Notes under the pieces: generated by a model
What the model saw: the letters and a program-made list of their open reading frames with translations, nothing else
What the model was told of the DNA's origin: nothing
The model's database searches: none
Assembly (NCBI RefSeq): GCF_001522545.3
Contig: NC_031773.1
Span: 37,475,466 to 37,539,465 of the forward strand
Length of the DNA stretch: 64,000 nucleotides
Direction: 5' to 3'
Source of the DNA: Parus major
Taxonomy: Eukaryota > Chordata > Aves > Passeriformes > Paridae
Position numbers and translations under genes: made by a program
Shown: one piece after another, positions 41,501 through 58,039 of the stretch
Layout of the letters: each line of letters starts with the position of its first letter
Numbering within the stretch: the first letter of the stretch is position 1

Positions 41501-44500
41501 GTTTGAGGAAAAAAAAAGAAAACAAACAAAAAGTAAGAATATATCACACCAGTCAATCTCTATTTCAGGAAGTGAAGCAAAGTCCGCAGCAAAGTGGGCC
41601 TCCCAGAAATACTTTGCCACCCACAGCATTGTGTAACCTTCCTTTGGTGTGAAACACGGCTGGGCTTAGCTCCTGCTAGCAGCAGTTAGCTAGACCCCAT
41701 GCAACCTTGCTGAAAGTTAAAGAAACAACAAACAAATACTGTTATTTCCCTCCCTCTGCAAAAGTGTGTCTGATTAAACTCCTTTTACAAAGCCCTACAA
41801 CAGCAGAAATGAGTCCTGCAGTTTCTGATAGGAAAACTGCTGGCTCCACACCCCACCAGAGGGAATGGAAAGGCCAATTTGCTTGAGAGCTGTTCATGTT
41901 TTGGATCTTGCCTCTTTTTGGAGCTTTTGACCTTTATTGTCTGACTTTATTACCTGGGATTTTTTATCCATTTCTCTTATTTTCTCCCATCAGCCAGTCT
42001 TCTTTGTTTCTTTCTACTCACAGTTTCCAAAACTGAACAAACAAGGACTGGACATGGTCAGGTAACGAAACTCAATACCTGAAAATAACATTTAGGCAAA
42101 ACTCACGCAACAGTTACAGCTGATAATGACTATACCGCATCATTTTAAATTTGGCTGCCACTATAGTAAGTCTTGCATATAGACCATCCCACTGCACTAC
42201 CTCAAACCTGATACTTTCTAAGCATATCTGCATGGACTATTTCCTGGCAGAGTAACGGCTGCCTTAAAACTATTGACTAAGCAAAGTAGGCCTAGAAGAG
42301 AGCACATTATTTGACATTATTTATCCTGCTCTCAGGATATTTGGTTGGATTTTTTCTCCCCTATTCCTTTGAGGCCACAGCTTCCCACCGCTGCCGCAGC
42401 AACCGTTCATCTGCTATTGCTTTCTTGCTTTCTGAGCAGGGCTGGTGGCAGGAAGCCACAATTGCTCCTCGTGTTTATCTCTCCCCATCTCACAGCCCTG
42501 ACAGAGTGAGTCTATTTGGATAGCAAGAAGCTGTGGTAACTAAGCAGCCACAAAATTTAAAAGGGACATTTCCAGCTACTTGCACTCATAAGAGTAAGTG
42601 CAAAGCAAGTCTTTTATGATAAAACAAATATATTTTTTATTGTGAATGGAATGAGAAAAACAAATAGCAGGTTTTGTGTGGGTGTTTTACTTACATTATC
42701 TTAAACTAAATCTTCCCGCTTAAGAATAAAAAACTCTTCATCCTAGAGATGTTTTTTGATGACAAGCATATTAGCAATAATTTCATATTCCAGTTAGAAT
42801 CTCTACGTATTTCACTTTGAGCCTCTCTGTGAGAAGTTCAGAACCATGCACAGCCCACGTTCCTTTTTTCTCTAGAATGTAGCTCCCATTTCCTGAGGGA
42901 ACCAAACAGCCAGACCCACTTAACCCCTTCCTGGAATATTTAACACCCTGCCTCTGGAAGAACTGTTTCAACCAAATAGAGAAAACATTTGAAGGGTAAG
43001 TCTAAAATGCAATCTTCAAACTCAGACCTCAGCTTTCCCAAAGGAAGTAGTGCTCAGATCTAGGACTGGTTCAACAGTGAGTCAGGAGTAGGATCAGAGC
43101 ACATAGAGGGATGAGCAATGCTCCCGGTCCTGCCTCCTGTGTTTGGACTACTTCTGTTGTTTTTGTATAGAAAATTATGTCCTCTCCAAGAAAGACTAAC
43201 AGAATGGTGATGAGACTGCTAGCAGTAGTTATCCTTCTAGATGTGTCACTAGAATTAGAGACAAAATTTTTCATCAGCAGTGCTCCTGAAAAGTAAGATT
43301 TGATCCTGTAAACACCATCACAGATTTCAGGTCTTCTCCTCATGCATAGTCCAAGGGTTTGATGAGATCAGGGTGCATTTTTTACATTTCAAGCACCATT
43401 ACCTTTAGTGGACTTCCATTATAGACAATGAAAAGCACATTTTAAAGAAGGGGCTAAGCCTGCATTTTTGCAAAGGTAAACGCTGCCTAATCTCTGCACA
43501 CATGGGTCCTCCGGACACCCTGCTGCCAGTGCAGCCCCGCTGGTCAGTGCCTCTGCATGGGCTGAGGGCTGGTTTGAGGAGGTTTGTGCTTCCTTAGTTT
43601 TTCCAAACGATGGGAAAGATTTGCCAGTGCATTCTGTCTGCCTTTTACTGCTTCAGGGATGCAGAGTGGTCATAAAGTTTAATTGCTCAATTAAGCAGAC
43701 TTTACAGTTGCTCTGTGTAGCTGGAGTGCCACAAAGCAGATTGAGCAAACTAGCGAAGCTGGATCATTACTATGTTGAAACCAAGACACACATATTTGTG
43801 TCTGAGAGAAAAACATTCAATACGTGGGCTACAGTATCCTAAATACAGAGGTGGGTATAGGTTGTATAGGAAAGCACACGCTCCAGTGCTGTGGAGCGAG
43901 TTACAAGCAAGAACCCTAATCCCCCTGATCTCTTTACAGGATGGCAGAGGGAGCCCTCAGTGTGCCAGTCAAGCTGGCACAGCCAGGGTTGGGGCTGCAA
44001 GATAGAGGGGAAACACAGCAGCTGAGGCTTCCTTCCACTCTCCTGGGGCAGCAGAAATAACCTTCTGTGAACAAGGCACAGGAAAAGGAAAAAAAAAAAG
44101 CACATATGTGTCCATAACAATTTACAAGTGGAGGAATCTAAACGCTCATGGGGAGTGAAATTCAGTGAAGGCAGCTGTAGGTGAGGGCTCAGACCAGCTC
44201 TGCTTCTCATCATCCGCTTGTCCTTTACCAACTCCCTTTGGCAGCCCCACAGCTTTTCTCCCCACCCACCACTGGTGGGTTCCTGTTTCTTTTCAAGCCT
44301 CCTGGTTGTGGGTGACGCCAGATGCGTGTGCCTTAGGAGAGAAGGACAGCAAACACTTTAGGGCTGTGGAGGCCTCTAGAGACAATTTCACTACAAATAA
44401 ATTCTTCACTTATCTTAATGCCAGCAGGCATCTCAGTAAAAGTGGTTTCATGTTCAAGAATGATGCCTGCTTACTTCCAGGTTAGTAGATTTTTTCTTTA

Positions 44501-47402
44501 TTAACAAAGCAGTTTGCTGACAATGTAAATTACTGGCTACAGCAGTGCTGCTCAAACTGCCAGCTACAGCTACTGAAGGAGCCATGGGTTCAAACGGGCT
44601 GTAGCTCACAAAGAGTTAATCAATGCACAATATTTTTATATTAAAGCCAGTAAGTATTTTTTTTGGTAAGTGGGTGTTGTGCAGGGCTTGCAGGATTTTC
44701 AGAAACAGACAGATAAAAAAGCAAGCCATGCTTGAAAAACCAAAATAATATAAAATTGTGAAATGGATAACACCACCAATTTCCAGCTCAGACCCCACAG
44801 GATGGTGCCCATTTAGTGAGGCACTGCCTTTGCTGGGGTCATGCTCAGCTGCTGACTCTTCCTACCTCATGGAGCTACCCCAGTCCTCCTGCTCTCTGAC
44901 AAAGTCACTTTGAAAAGCATTGCTTCTGGGATCCACATTGAAGTTTATAGCAATATTTTTTCAAGCATTATTTTTGAGTTCATGACAGTAATACAAAGCT
45001 GATTTCTAGTTGTTCTTTAGTACAGGTAAGTAGTGACAAATTTGAGTTAGTCCAAACACACATCACTGTAAGCTCATCCACTATGTTTAAGCTGCAGGTC
45101 TTGCTGGGTGGTGAGGGAAAAGCTATAGGAGCATTAGCATTCACCCCCATGGCAGCTGGCATCAGTGCCAACCCGGTGTGCTCCTGCTCTCCATACAAGG
45201 ACACTCACAGCTATGTTGAGCTGCACGCTAGCCGGATTTGCCCTCCTCATCTCCTGCCACCCACACACATTCAGATCAGCACTGAGTCTGCTCCAGGCTG
45301 CTTGTCACAACCCTCTAACAAAGCAAAGAGAGGCAAAGGGATAAAGGGTAAGGAGACAATTAGCAAGGAGGGAAGAGATGGAAGGAATATGTATGTGAAG
45401 TGGAAAATGCTTGAATAGATCATTGACTATGGTTTTCAGTTGTGTTTGAGGAAGCTGTCAGTAGAAAGCATTCTAAGGACTCCAAACAGATGACAGAAGT
45501 TGAAAAGTGTCACAATATTGTGTCCCTTTAAGTGAACTGATTTCAAATGTAGAACAACTGGAGGTCTGATCACTAGATGGTTATGCAAGAGTCACATGTG
45601 GAATCATCAATTGGTCCTTATAGAGTAGCTCGAGTGAAACCCTCCACCCAGCCTTTCCTCTGGAGAGTTAATGCAGTAATAGCTGAAAGAAAATGCAGCT
45701 CAAGATTAATTTTTTATTCTCAGAACATCCCATAAAGTGGCAATTTCTTTTGGACATTTGGGAAAGAAACACTGCATACATTCTTTAGAGTAGTGTTACA
45801 TTGTTTGGACCAGAGCTACCTATTGAACAGTTGTCACATCATTACTCAGGCATGTATGACAACAAATTTGAAATCCAAATTTGCAGACATTGACAGGAAC
45901 ATGGAGAATTTAGATAAAATGTGCATTTCAAGCTCTAAGCAGGCAAGACTGCACTGACATTGCTCTATACAAAGCAAGATTTCTGTTGCTACGGTTTCCA
46001 AACGGCCTCATTGTGAGCAATCAATAAAGGCACTGAATGAATTGTTAAATTAAAACTGCAGCTCCTGATGCTGAAGGCAAGGACTCTGTGCATGTTCAGT
46101 CACAACTATAGGTTAGTTTATTTAAGTCTTTGTATTCAGAGGATTTGATCACTGCATAGAGGAAATTCATTCATGTACAGCCTGAGATCACACAGAGATG
46201 GTCTCTTTTTCTTTTTGCACAAATGATGGCTTGACTTTTGTGCTGTTGAAAGGCAAATATCTGTCAAGATCGTGACATACAACTAACTGCAGAATATTTT
46301 GTTCAAAACGATAAATCACTGTATCACGTTTTAGAATTTTATTAAAGCACTATTAATACTATTTCTGTTACACATGAACTGTATGAATGACATTTCAAAA
46401 ATTAATACAACACAGAAAATTTCAAGTTCTCTATGATTTTAGTGGAAAAGGTATAAACACCAAGCACATTCAAACTGAACATTAACAGATCTGAAACTGG
46501 ATACTGTCTATGGATACTGCTTGATATGAATAGGCAAAAATATATAATTACCATTAAACAGATTTTGGGATGATGGAAGATTGTGAAAAATTATGTTTGT
46601 GGCTTACCTATCTAAAATGCTGCTGACCATGGAATGGATTTACATGATGGAGATTATATCAGACCTTTTTTTCAAAATACTTTAACTCTTAAAATAAACA
46701 ACTAGCAACTGAGTCCAGAATGCATAATAAACAGATCTGAAGAGCTTTTAACCCCAATCTTAAAAAAAAAAAGAAAAAAGGAAAAGTGCTTATATAAGAA
46801 TAACTAAGAATAACACTTCAGAGCATCTTTTAATCAAATGGAATACACTTTTTTAAACCCTTAATACCCTGATGTATTTGTTCCAAGCACAACACTGGCG
46901 TGTCTGGGAGATACTAAACCCATTTGCTTTCAAACCCCTTAAAATAATGAAACTGGTAAAACAGAAAGATTCATTCCCCTTGATACAGACAGCATGCTGG
47001 ATGGAAAAGAAATGTTCCAATGATTTAAAAAGATAATGAAGAGAAGTCCTAATTACAAAAGGTAGAGTTAAAAAGGTAAGTTAAATAGCTTAATCTAAAT
47101 AACTTTTAATTAGATATAAACTATGAATCTATGTCATTCTGCAAAGAGAACTCAGACTCCTAAGTTACCTAAAGGCAGAGACTTTGTATTCCTTTGAGAT
47201 TAAGGCATCTAAATCTCACATACATTTTAAACATTTTTGAAATCTGGCATTTATTTTCAATCTAACCACTGATTTTTGTGTGGTATAAAATCACCAGAGT
47301 TTGTATTTCTATACTTACTCTCCAAACTCCTTCTTTTGACAAGACCTTGTAAGCTTGCATTGACATTATCTTTCATGTGTAAAACTAGAGGCACCAACCA
47401 TA
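35518..47402. other. Gene-poor DNA
   Basis: No gene recognised. The stretch about 45,500-46,350 has low repeat content and mixed sequence resembling vertebrate conserved non-coding DNA, but that is an impression only. Confidence 0.6.
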
Positions 47403-47655
47403 AAATCACAGAATCATCTATGTAAAAGGACCTTTAAGATCATTAGGTCCAACTATAAATCCAGTACTGCCAAATCCAACAGTAAAACATTTCCTAACTA
47501 CCACATTCTACCTCTTCTAAATACCTCCAGGGATAGGGACTCTGCCACTTCCCTGGGCAGCTTCTCCAGTGCCCAGTCACCCTCTGGGTGAAAAACCTTC
47601 TTCTAATATCCAACCTAAACTTGCCCTGATGCAACTTCAGGTCATTCCTTCAGGT
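47403..47655 (-). mobile_element. CR1 LINE 3' end
   Basis: The plus strand starts AAAATCACAGAATCATC. It continues with TTTAAGATCATTAGGTCCAA, CTTCCCTGGGCAGCTTCTCC and CCCAGTCACCCTCTGGGTGA, the reverse complement of a CR1 tail. The short open frame starting at 47569 begins inside it and is not a gene. Confidence 0.9.
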
Positions 47656-50600
47656 ACTGAAAGAGTAATGGACTACTGGATGAGACTTAATTTGTATGAA
47701 TGTCAGCCCATTGTCATAGAACACATATATAATTATTTTACTTTGTGTATGAAACCTTCTCAAGAAGAACAAAGTACCTTACAAAATCTGAACTTTGTCT
47801 TCATAAATAAAAGCATCTGGTTTGCTGTCTAACCATCTGGTTTGTCTAAAGTTTATAGTCTCCTGAGTGTTATTCACAGGCCCACATATGATCAAGCCTC
47901 CACAGACATTTTTATTCGGTAAAAGCTTTCCCACAGCCCTTCATTTTTTCTATCTGTTTTTGATCTTGTAAAAAAATGTCACTTTAATACGTGTGTTGTA
48001 ATACTGCATGTGTTTGTATTTCTGTGAACTGTGCAGATCTCCTAGTGTGTAGATATTATGGGTTAGATTCTCTTGGGAACAGTGGAGGAATGAACTATGG
48101 AAGAGTCATTTGGAGATATCAGATTCTGTGACTTCTTCTCAGCAGTCCCTGAACAACGGGCTAGGTGAGGGTAGATAGATTACTTTGAAATGCATCAACT
48201 ATTAACATGTAACAAAGCATTGAGAATTGTTTCAGTTCAAGAGCTACTGCTGGTAACAGGTAACAACCACTCTGCCAATCCTACACCAGACAGATACCCT
48301 GCTGTGTTTGACAATTCCACGACTCCTGACAGCACACAGCGTCCAGATAACCTAGCTGTGTTCGGCCCCGTGTGAATGTGTAATTATTTTCCCTTAATTC
48401 TACAAGCTGAACAGTCACTATGTTTCTGATTGCTCTCTCTGTTTCATAAACACAAGATTTTCCATCCACAGCCCTTACAAAGCCTTGCCAAAAGGGTTCA
48501 TTCTCCTTTAGAGTTCAGCTGCTCCAGTTTCTGAAGAAAATGTCTCAGTTCTCTGGTAGGTCAGTAAGTACACAACAGTTCATGAGCTCTGATACTTCTG
48601 CCTAATCTGCTCTCTTACCACAGGCAATGGAAAATGTTTCACTTGAAACAACAAACATTCAAAATCAGAAATAGAAATTACCTCAGTAGATATTAATATA
48701 ACTTCAGAGAAGCCTATCTCTTTCTGCTCTAAACCACGATTGATGTTTCAGCAAAGTGTGTGCATATTTAAGTCTTCTCCCGCAGTCAATAACACTGATT
48801 TCACCTTATTATCTACTAGAAGTCAGCAACTTTCTGTGTGTGTTATGTCAAACGTGTGATTTAAAGAGAAGTGTAGACCTGTGGATCATGGATTGCAGTA
48901 CTGTATTTGCAAGCTGAACATAATTAAGCCAACTGGACCAAAAAGTGTGAAATATTTCTACTATTTCTACAATAACTCTTCCTCATATTCCTTTAATATA
49001 AGAAAGTAGAAAGGATCCAGATAGTCCTGCAGACAACCCAGGACTTCTCTTTCTGCAAAAGAGTTGAGAGAGGGCAGCTGGATCCCACTGGACCCTGCTG
49101 TGTTTAGTTTCTAAAAATGGGAACTAAACTGAGAAGCAGCCTCCAGGGGCAGCAAAATACAGCAGGAAGCTTGGAGATGCTGTTCTGTTCTAAAAAAATA
49201 AATTGTTTCATGTACGTGATTCTATTTACTTCTTTGCTTATTAGTGTAGCTTGGGGGTACTGGGCTGTTGCCAGGTCAGCTTCTTGCAGCTTTGATTCCT
49301 GTTGACATACAAAAGTGTGAGTGTGTGAGCTCACGCACACATACTTAAAAGCAGCTTCTGTGAATGCAGAGAAGAGTTTTAAGTCATTCTAATTTGCTGT
49401 CAGCAGATTTCACTAAAGCCTTGTATGCTGCAAGAGAGATTGACCAATTCCAAGATTCCAAGTCTAAATCCTAGGTCATTAAATTTTAGCCTTCAATATA
49501 TAGACAGATTCTAAAATGAGCCATAACTTTCCATCTGGAAAGTTGTTGTGTTAACTGATTATACAAACTTCCAGCCATTGTAAATAGGATGCATGTTGCA
49601 AATTAAGTCACAACTTTTTTCAGATTTCAGCCAGGTAACAGAGCTGAAACAATGAGCCTTAATCTTTGTCTGTATGTTCAGATACAAGATGGGCTTTGTG
49701 TTTCTATTGTTTATTGTACTGAAAGAATTAGCCTATTCATTCCAAATTAAAGTCAAGACAATCATTAATTGTGATTTTGCTCAAGTACCAGTGCTAAGCT
49801 TGGTCCTAACTAAACTATTGTATTGCTAATTATTTACATGCATTGAATTTCAGTGTGAATGAGGCCTATCACTGTATCAATTTCTACATTAGAACTTGCC
49901 TCATGTTTTCAATCTCAAAGCAACATTAACATTTTTAACCTGCAAATAGGAGTCAGTATTCACATCAGTCAGGATAACCCATATCCTTATGTCCCAGAGT
50001 TTCTGCTACAGAGCTTCATCTGAGAAGAATATTTAAACCGCAAATTTTGCTCTACATTTTAAATATATTTTTAAGAAAAAAAAATATTTATTGCTATGAA
50101 AATCTTGTGTGATCCATATTTGTTTTCAGAACATATTTCCAAGAGCTGGGAAGATTTGTTTTCTGGCATGCATCAAACATTTTTCCATTGGCCACAGCAT
50201 TCTTGCACTAATTGAGTTTAAAAAACTCTTCAGCTGCTGCCTGGATGAATATGATCTGTGAAAAGCAAGCCTCAGAAATAATGGGATCCATTAGCTAATT
50301 ACACTTTATCATCAAACATGCATCAGTTGCAAACTGTAATATGAGAACTATATTCTGGTATTCCAGACCCTTCAGATTATAAGACCTGCCACCAAAAAGG
50401 GATGTCAATATCTTTCCTGAAATACTTCATACTTCCTAGCGAAGGAATCCACTAATTTTCAAAAGATACACAACTGTACAAGACCAACATTGCCTCCTAA
50501 AGAGATGATTTTGCAGTCTGAAGTAAAAACTTCAGAGAATTTGCTTTGTTTATCATGCATGAAATCTGAACAAATCTGTTCCCTGGTTAAAATTATCCAG

Positions 50601-53600
50601 TCTGCTAAAAAAACACACAAAATCCTACAAAGTACAATCAACTGCAAATTGGGACATTTTGGCAGAAGGCGTGGATCTTTTTAAATGTGATTATGGACTG
50701 TGTAGAAGAATGTTTCTTTGTATTTCCCCTAAATGTTCTTTTACTTTCACAATAATTTTATTTCCTGTGACAATATATGTAGAAGTAACTGACTGTATTT
50801 TGCCATGGCTCTTACCTTTCTATAAATGTTTCAGAGAATACGTGAGGAAGATAATCTCACTATTTCTCCCATTATTTTTTCACTGAGAGAATTTTCTCTC
50901 CTTTTTAAACAGGAGGAAAATCAGAGTCACATTACAGCTGGCCTTGTTAATATACTGACCTTGACTCTTTGTTGCCTTACACTCCTGGCAGCTACATAAT
51001 TCCATGCTAAGTGGAAGCTAAAATGCCATCCTCTTTAAATGTTTGCCTTCTGAACTTACATGGGAATTTGATTTCGAAGATGAGAAGATCTGAGTGGAGA
51101 GCCAATATCATGATCTCACATAAAAGTCCAGTCACTTGCTGTTTTAAATTCCAAAGTACATAAAATCCCAGAAAAAACAAGCCCCACACAAGCACAGAAG
51201 TCACAAACATCTTCGATATATTTGACTCCTGTGCTGCCAAATAAACTGTGAGCCTTCAAGTAACAAATACATATAAATTTAAAATTCATGGGTCGCACTA
51301 CATCAGCCTGACAGTTTTGATGGGCAGTGGACTGACCACACAGGTTTTGTACTGCAGTTTTCCATGTGCTCCACACTGGCAAATTTCCAAAGAAAGATTC
51401 AATGCTGCTCTCCTCAGCCCAAGTCACTGGCTCTGCTCAGCTCACCTTTGTCTGCCTCCTGCCATTCCCTTCCAGCCCTCCTCCCTGTGCAGCCATGTTA
51501 TATACACAAGGTTTGTGCTCCTGTCACAAAGTGAATTAACAGCCAGAGATGCTGTCAGGGACGTTCCTTACAGTGCTACACCCTGCTGCCATACCTTCAC
51601 TGCTTCCAGAAAACTGAGAGAGCAGCACTGCATGTGGCTGGTCTGTGGTTGATGAGCAGGTCACAGCAGCACCTTACATCATAGCCTGCAATGAGGTCAA
51701 AGCAGCCCCAGCGGACGAGGTCAGGCAGTGAGAGTCTCAATCCTTTAAGGCCTCACTAAACACCCATGTAAAAGATTTAGTAGTTGTAAGTATCTTGTTG
51801 CTACAAAGATACACAACTCATCATCTGTTAATAGAATGCAGAATGACTGCGAAGTACATACATTTGAGTAAAATCCAAATAGTTTTCCTTCTATTAGGAA
51901 ATAAAAAAATGCCATATATCTAGATGAGTACAAACCTGCCACTTTTTAATGAGATGCTCTTTCTGCTAAGAGTGGTTTACTAGCAAACATGCCTTAATTT
52001 CTTTGGGTCTGATTATTCCTTATAGAAGTCCTCACACTGGTGCAAAATCAGGTTAACAAAAAAAAAGGAAGGCCACCAAACAAAAGCCTTGCATTCCACA
52101 GGTGCAATTATTTCACAAATAAAAAGGAAGTGAACACAAGAGTTTGTAAGTGGTGCTTGGAGATTCTTACCATGTATTCCTTTTGAAATCTGAGATACAT
52201 TACCATTTTAAAGTACTCTGTTCTCAGTAAAACTAAATAGGGATATTGTTAGTGCTGGTACTTCTTGTGAAAGTATAGTATCTTACCTGAGGGGTTTCTT
52301 TTCCATTCTGGTATCACTTTTTTTGCTTGTTTTGTGCTGTTCATGTTCCAATTAACCCCTACAGTGTTACAGCCTACAACCTCTTAGCTCTTATTTCTGT
52401 CTTTATGCTAGAAAGCAAAGGGATCAAGCAGCACAAAGCCTTTATCTTCCAGGCAAAATTATCATTATATGTTGGTTATTGTCTTCTCTTGCTAATAGAA
52501 GGCAGAAAGATGCATATATGTAGCCATATCTCTGGTTTTCACACAGGCTCCTCTAGGATGATTTTCAGTTCCAGGAAGAGCATGCAGCAGATGAACATGC
52601 AAATGAGGATGAATTTTAAAGGATCTAAGAAAGCATGCTTCTAAAATGTAAGTTTTATATATTTTAAAAATACCCATTTAATCTTCCTATTTAAAACTTC
52701 CTATTAAAATACAGGTCTTCGATAGCAGACCTTAGATAATGCCCACACAGGAAACAGAGTTGCTTTCTTTTTCTTTAAAAGTTCCCTGGACACCCAACAA
52801 AACTGAATTACTAATGGCTCACCTTTGGGTTGATTGTAAGTCTTAGCTGACCCTTTTTGTCTAACTGGGTTAATTAGGTATTATGTTTTCTCTTTTTCAC
52901 CTAAAGGTTTTATAAAATCTTAATATTTCAGCTCCTGCAGCTGCTTTCATTGCACAAGTTAAAGATCTATCTTATGCTGAGCTACCTATTTTCACCAAAT
53001 ATGTAAAACCTAAATTGGTTCTGAAATTTCCACTCATCTTTAAGAATTAACTGAAATTGGCCAACAAGGAGTTGACCATTCCCCTTCCTCTGATGATTGG
53101 GAAAGACTGGATGATAGACACGTGTGACTGCATAAACACTGTTCCTTAGGAAACAGCCTTAAAAAAATAAATCACTTTTTGGATCACATGTTAAAGCTTT
53201 GTACAATTGAGGGTTTGAGATGTGCTAAATCTTACACGTTCTGCACAGTCCTATTCACTTGAACAGAACTAATCACTCAAATTGCATGAAGCTAAGTGCT
53301 TGTTTAAATCCTCACATGACTGATGACTAACATTCGGTATTTAAAACCCTGTCCAAAGACAAAGGAACTGATTGTTTCATTTGAGCAGTCAACTTTCTAA
53401 TTGATCATAGTAATTTAAATCTCTTGTCATTTAAAATATCTAAGAAGCGTGACCTCACTTCATCAACAGATTCTCCTTTTGTCCTTCTAGAAAATTTTGC
53501 ATACTAAATGCTACCACATTAGAATTAAAATATTTTCAGTCTGAAAGGCGCTTAAATTCCATGCTTTACGACAGATATTAAACAAGAAAAAAACGGAGAC

Positions 53601-53962
53601 AGAAGATAAATTCCATGGGGTTTTCTGAGTGTACTAAATCTAAACATAATTCTGAGTTGATCTTAAATATAACCATCACTGAGTACTTAAGTGGGAAAAA
53701 GGCATTGCCTGAATATGTGTCAGTGTACAGTGCTAGAAGCGAATACGGGATTTAATGCTTCATCTTCGCCAGTTCGCCAGAGCTCAAAATTATAAAAGCT
53801 ACGGAGTTTGTATTGTTGCACCTCAAGGAGGTTCAAACAGCGACTGTGGCCATAGAACCATTTTGTTGTCTTTACAGCAGCAGCGCACCTAGGTTCTGTG
53901 CTGCGGCTGGGACCCACCAGAGCGCACTGCGGTGTGTCACCGGGAAAAGCCTCAGGCAGGCT
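47656..53962. other. Gene-poor DNA upstream of RPS16
   Basis: No gene or named repeat recognised. The block 49,600-50,350 again looks like possible conserved non-coding DNA. No opposite-strand gene is visible sharing the RPS16 promoter. Confidence 0.6.
49321..49338. repeat. 18-bp near-palindrome around GTGAGCTCAC
   Basis: GTGTGTGAGCTCACGCAC is self-complementary except for one T/G pair, which would still pair in RNA. The alternating purine-pyrimidine flanks are Z-DNA-prone. Low significance on its own. Confidence 0.8.
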
Positions 53963-54197
53963 CCAGCCTCTCTCTGCAGGCTCGCTCTCTCCTTCCCGCT
54001 CTCTCCTTCCCTCTCTCTCCCTCCCTCGCTCTCTCTCCCTCTCTCTGCAGGCTCCAGCCTCTCTCTGCAGGCTCCAGCCTCTCTCTCCAGGCTCCCTCTC
54101 TCTCTCTCTCTCTCTCTCTCCAGGCTCTCTCTCGCTCGCTCTCTCTCACTTTCCCTCTCTCGCTCTCCCTCTCTCTCTCTCCAGGCTCTCTCTCCGC
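53963..54197 (+). repeat. Pyrimidine-rich tandem array upstream of RPS16
   Basis: About 235 bases of almost pure C and T are interrupted by a repeating unit close to TCTCTGCAGGCTCCAGCCTC. The clearest perfect copies lie around 54045-54085. A (CT)n run follows at about 54093-54120. Each unit resembles a 3' splice site (pyrimidines then CAG|G), and the strand asymmetry could favour triplex DNA. It abuts the CpG-rich promoter. Confidence 0.9.
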
Positions 54198-54361
54198 TGC
54201 CGCCGCTGCCTCCGAGCTCTGCCCGAGGCGGGGCCGGCAGCGGGCCCGGCGCTGCCGTAAAGTGCGCCGGCCGGGGCGGAGCCGGCTGTGCTCTCTGTCG
54301 CGCTACCGGAAACGCTTTGCGGCGCGGCGCCCCTGATCCACGGCTGGGAAACCCCGTCCGG

Positions 54362-54390
54362 CCTTTCCGCGGAGCCGCCGCCGAGGGCAG
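54362..54390 (+). other. RPS16: Probable RPS16 5' UTR exon with TOP-like start
   Basis: CCTTTCC at 54362-54368 resembles the pyrimidine tract (TOP) that begins ribosomal-protein mRNAs and puts their translation under mTOR control. The exon would end at the consensus donor GGGCAG|GTGAGT, after position 54390. It would then splice to GAACAGCC-ATG at 54481. The 5' end is inferred from the motif only. Confidence 0.55.
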
Positions 54391-54480
54391 GTGAGTGTCG
54401 GGGCGCTCCGGCCGCGCCCGCCCTCGTCCCTGTTCTCGCCCCCGCCAGCCCGCGCTCACGCCGCTCCCGCTCTCTTGCAG
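54391..54480 (+). other. RPS16: Probable 90-base 5' UTR intron of RPS16
   Basis: It has a strong donor GTGAGT at 54391 and a strong acceptor CCGCTCTCTTGCAG ending at 54480, eight bases before the ATG. The length is a multiple of three and contains no in-frame stop, so keeping the intron would not break the frame. The alternative is that CTCTCTTGCAGG is itself the TOP start of transcription, leaving no such intron. Confidence 0.5.
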
Positions 54481-54488
54481 GAACAGCC

Positions 54489-57978
<3,490 letters not shown>

Positions 57979-58004
57979 AATTGGTCTCTAATCATGTGGC
58001 AGTC

Positions 58005-58010
58005 AATAAA
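58005..58010 (+). terminator. RPS16: RPS16 polyadenylation signal AATAAA
   Basis: A canonical AATAAA begins 26 bases after the TAA stop. Cleavage would be expected 10-30 bases further on, giving the very short 3' UTR usual for ribosomal-protein mRNAs. Confidence 0.9.
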
Positions 58011-58039
58011 CAGAAAGAATTTGATAATTTTCATGTTTC

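Larger units (their letters stand above)
54180..54480 (+). promoter_or_regulatory. RPS16: CpG-rich RPS16 promoter
   Basis: This is the most GC- and CpG-dense stretch in the window, and the density continues to about 54,760. An Sp1-type GC box GGGGCGG lies at 54273-54279 and an ETS/GABP-type ACCGGAA at 54305-54311. That spacing upstream of a start near 54362 is common for ribosomal-protein promoters. I see no TATA box. Strong constitutive expression is expected for this gene class. Confidence 0.75.

Noticed and set aside
44588..44600. GGTTCAAACGG resembling a tRNA B box
   Set aside because: No A box at the right spacing and no cloverleaf can be folded around it.
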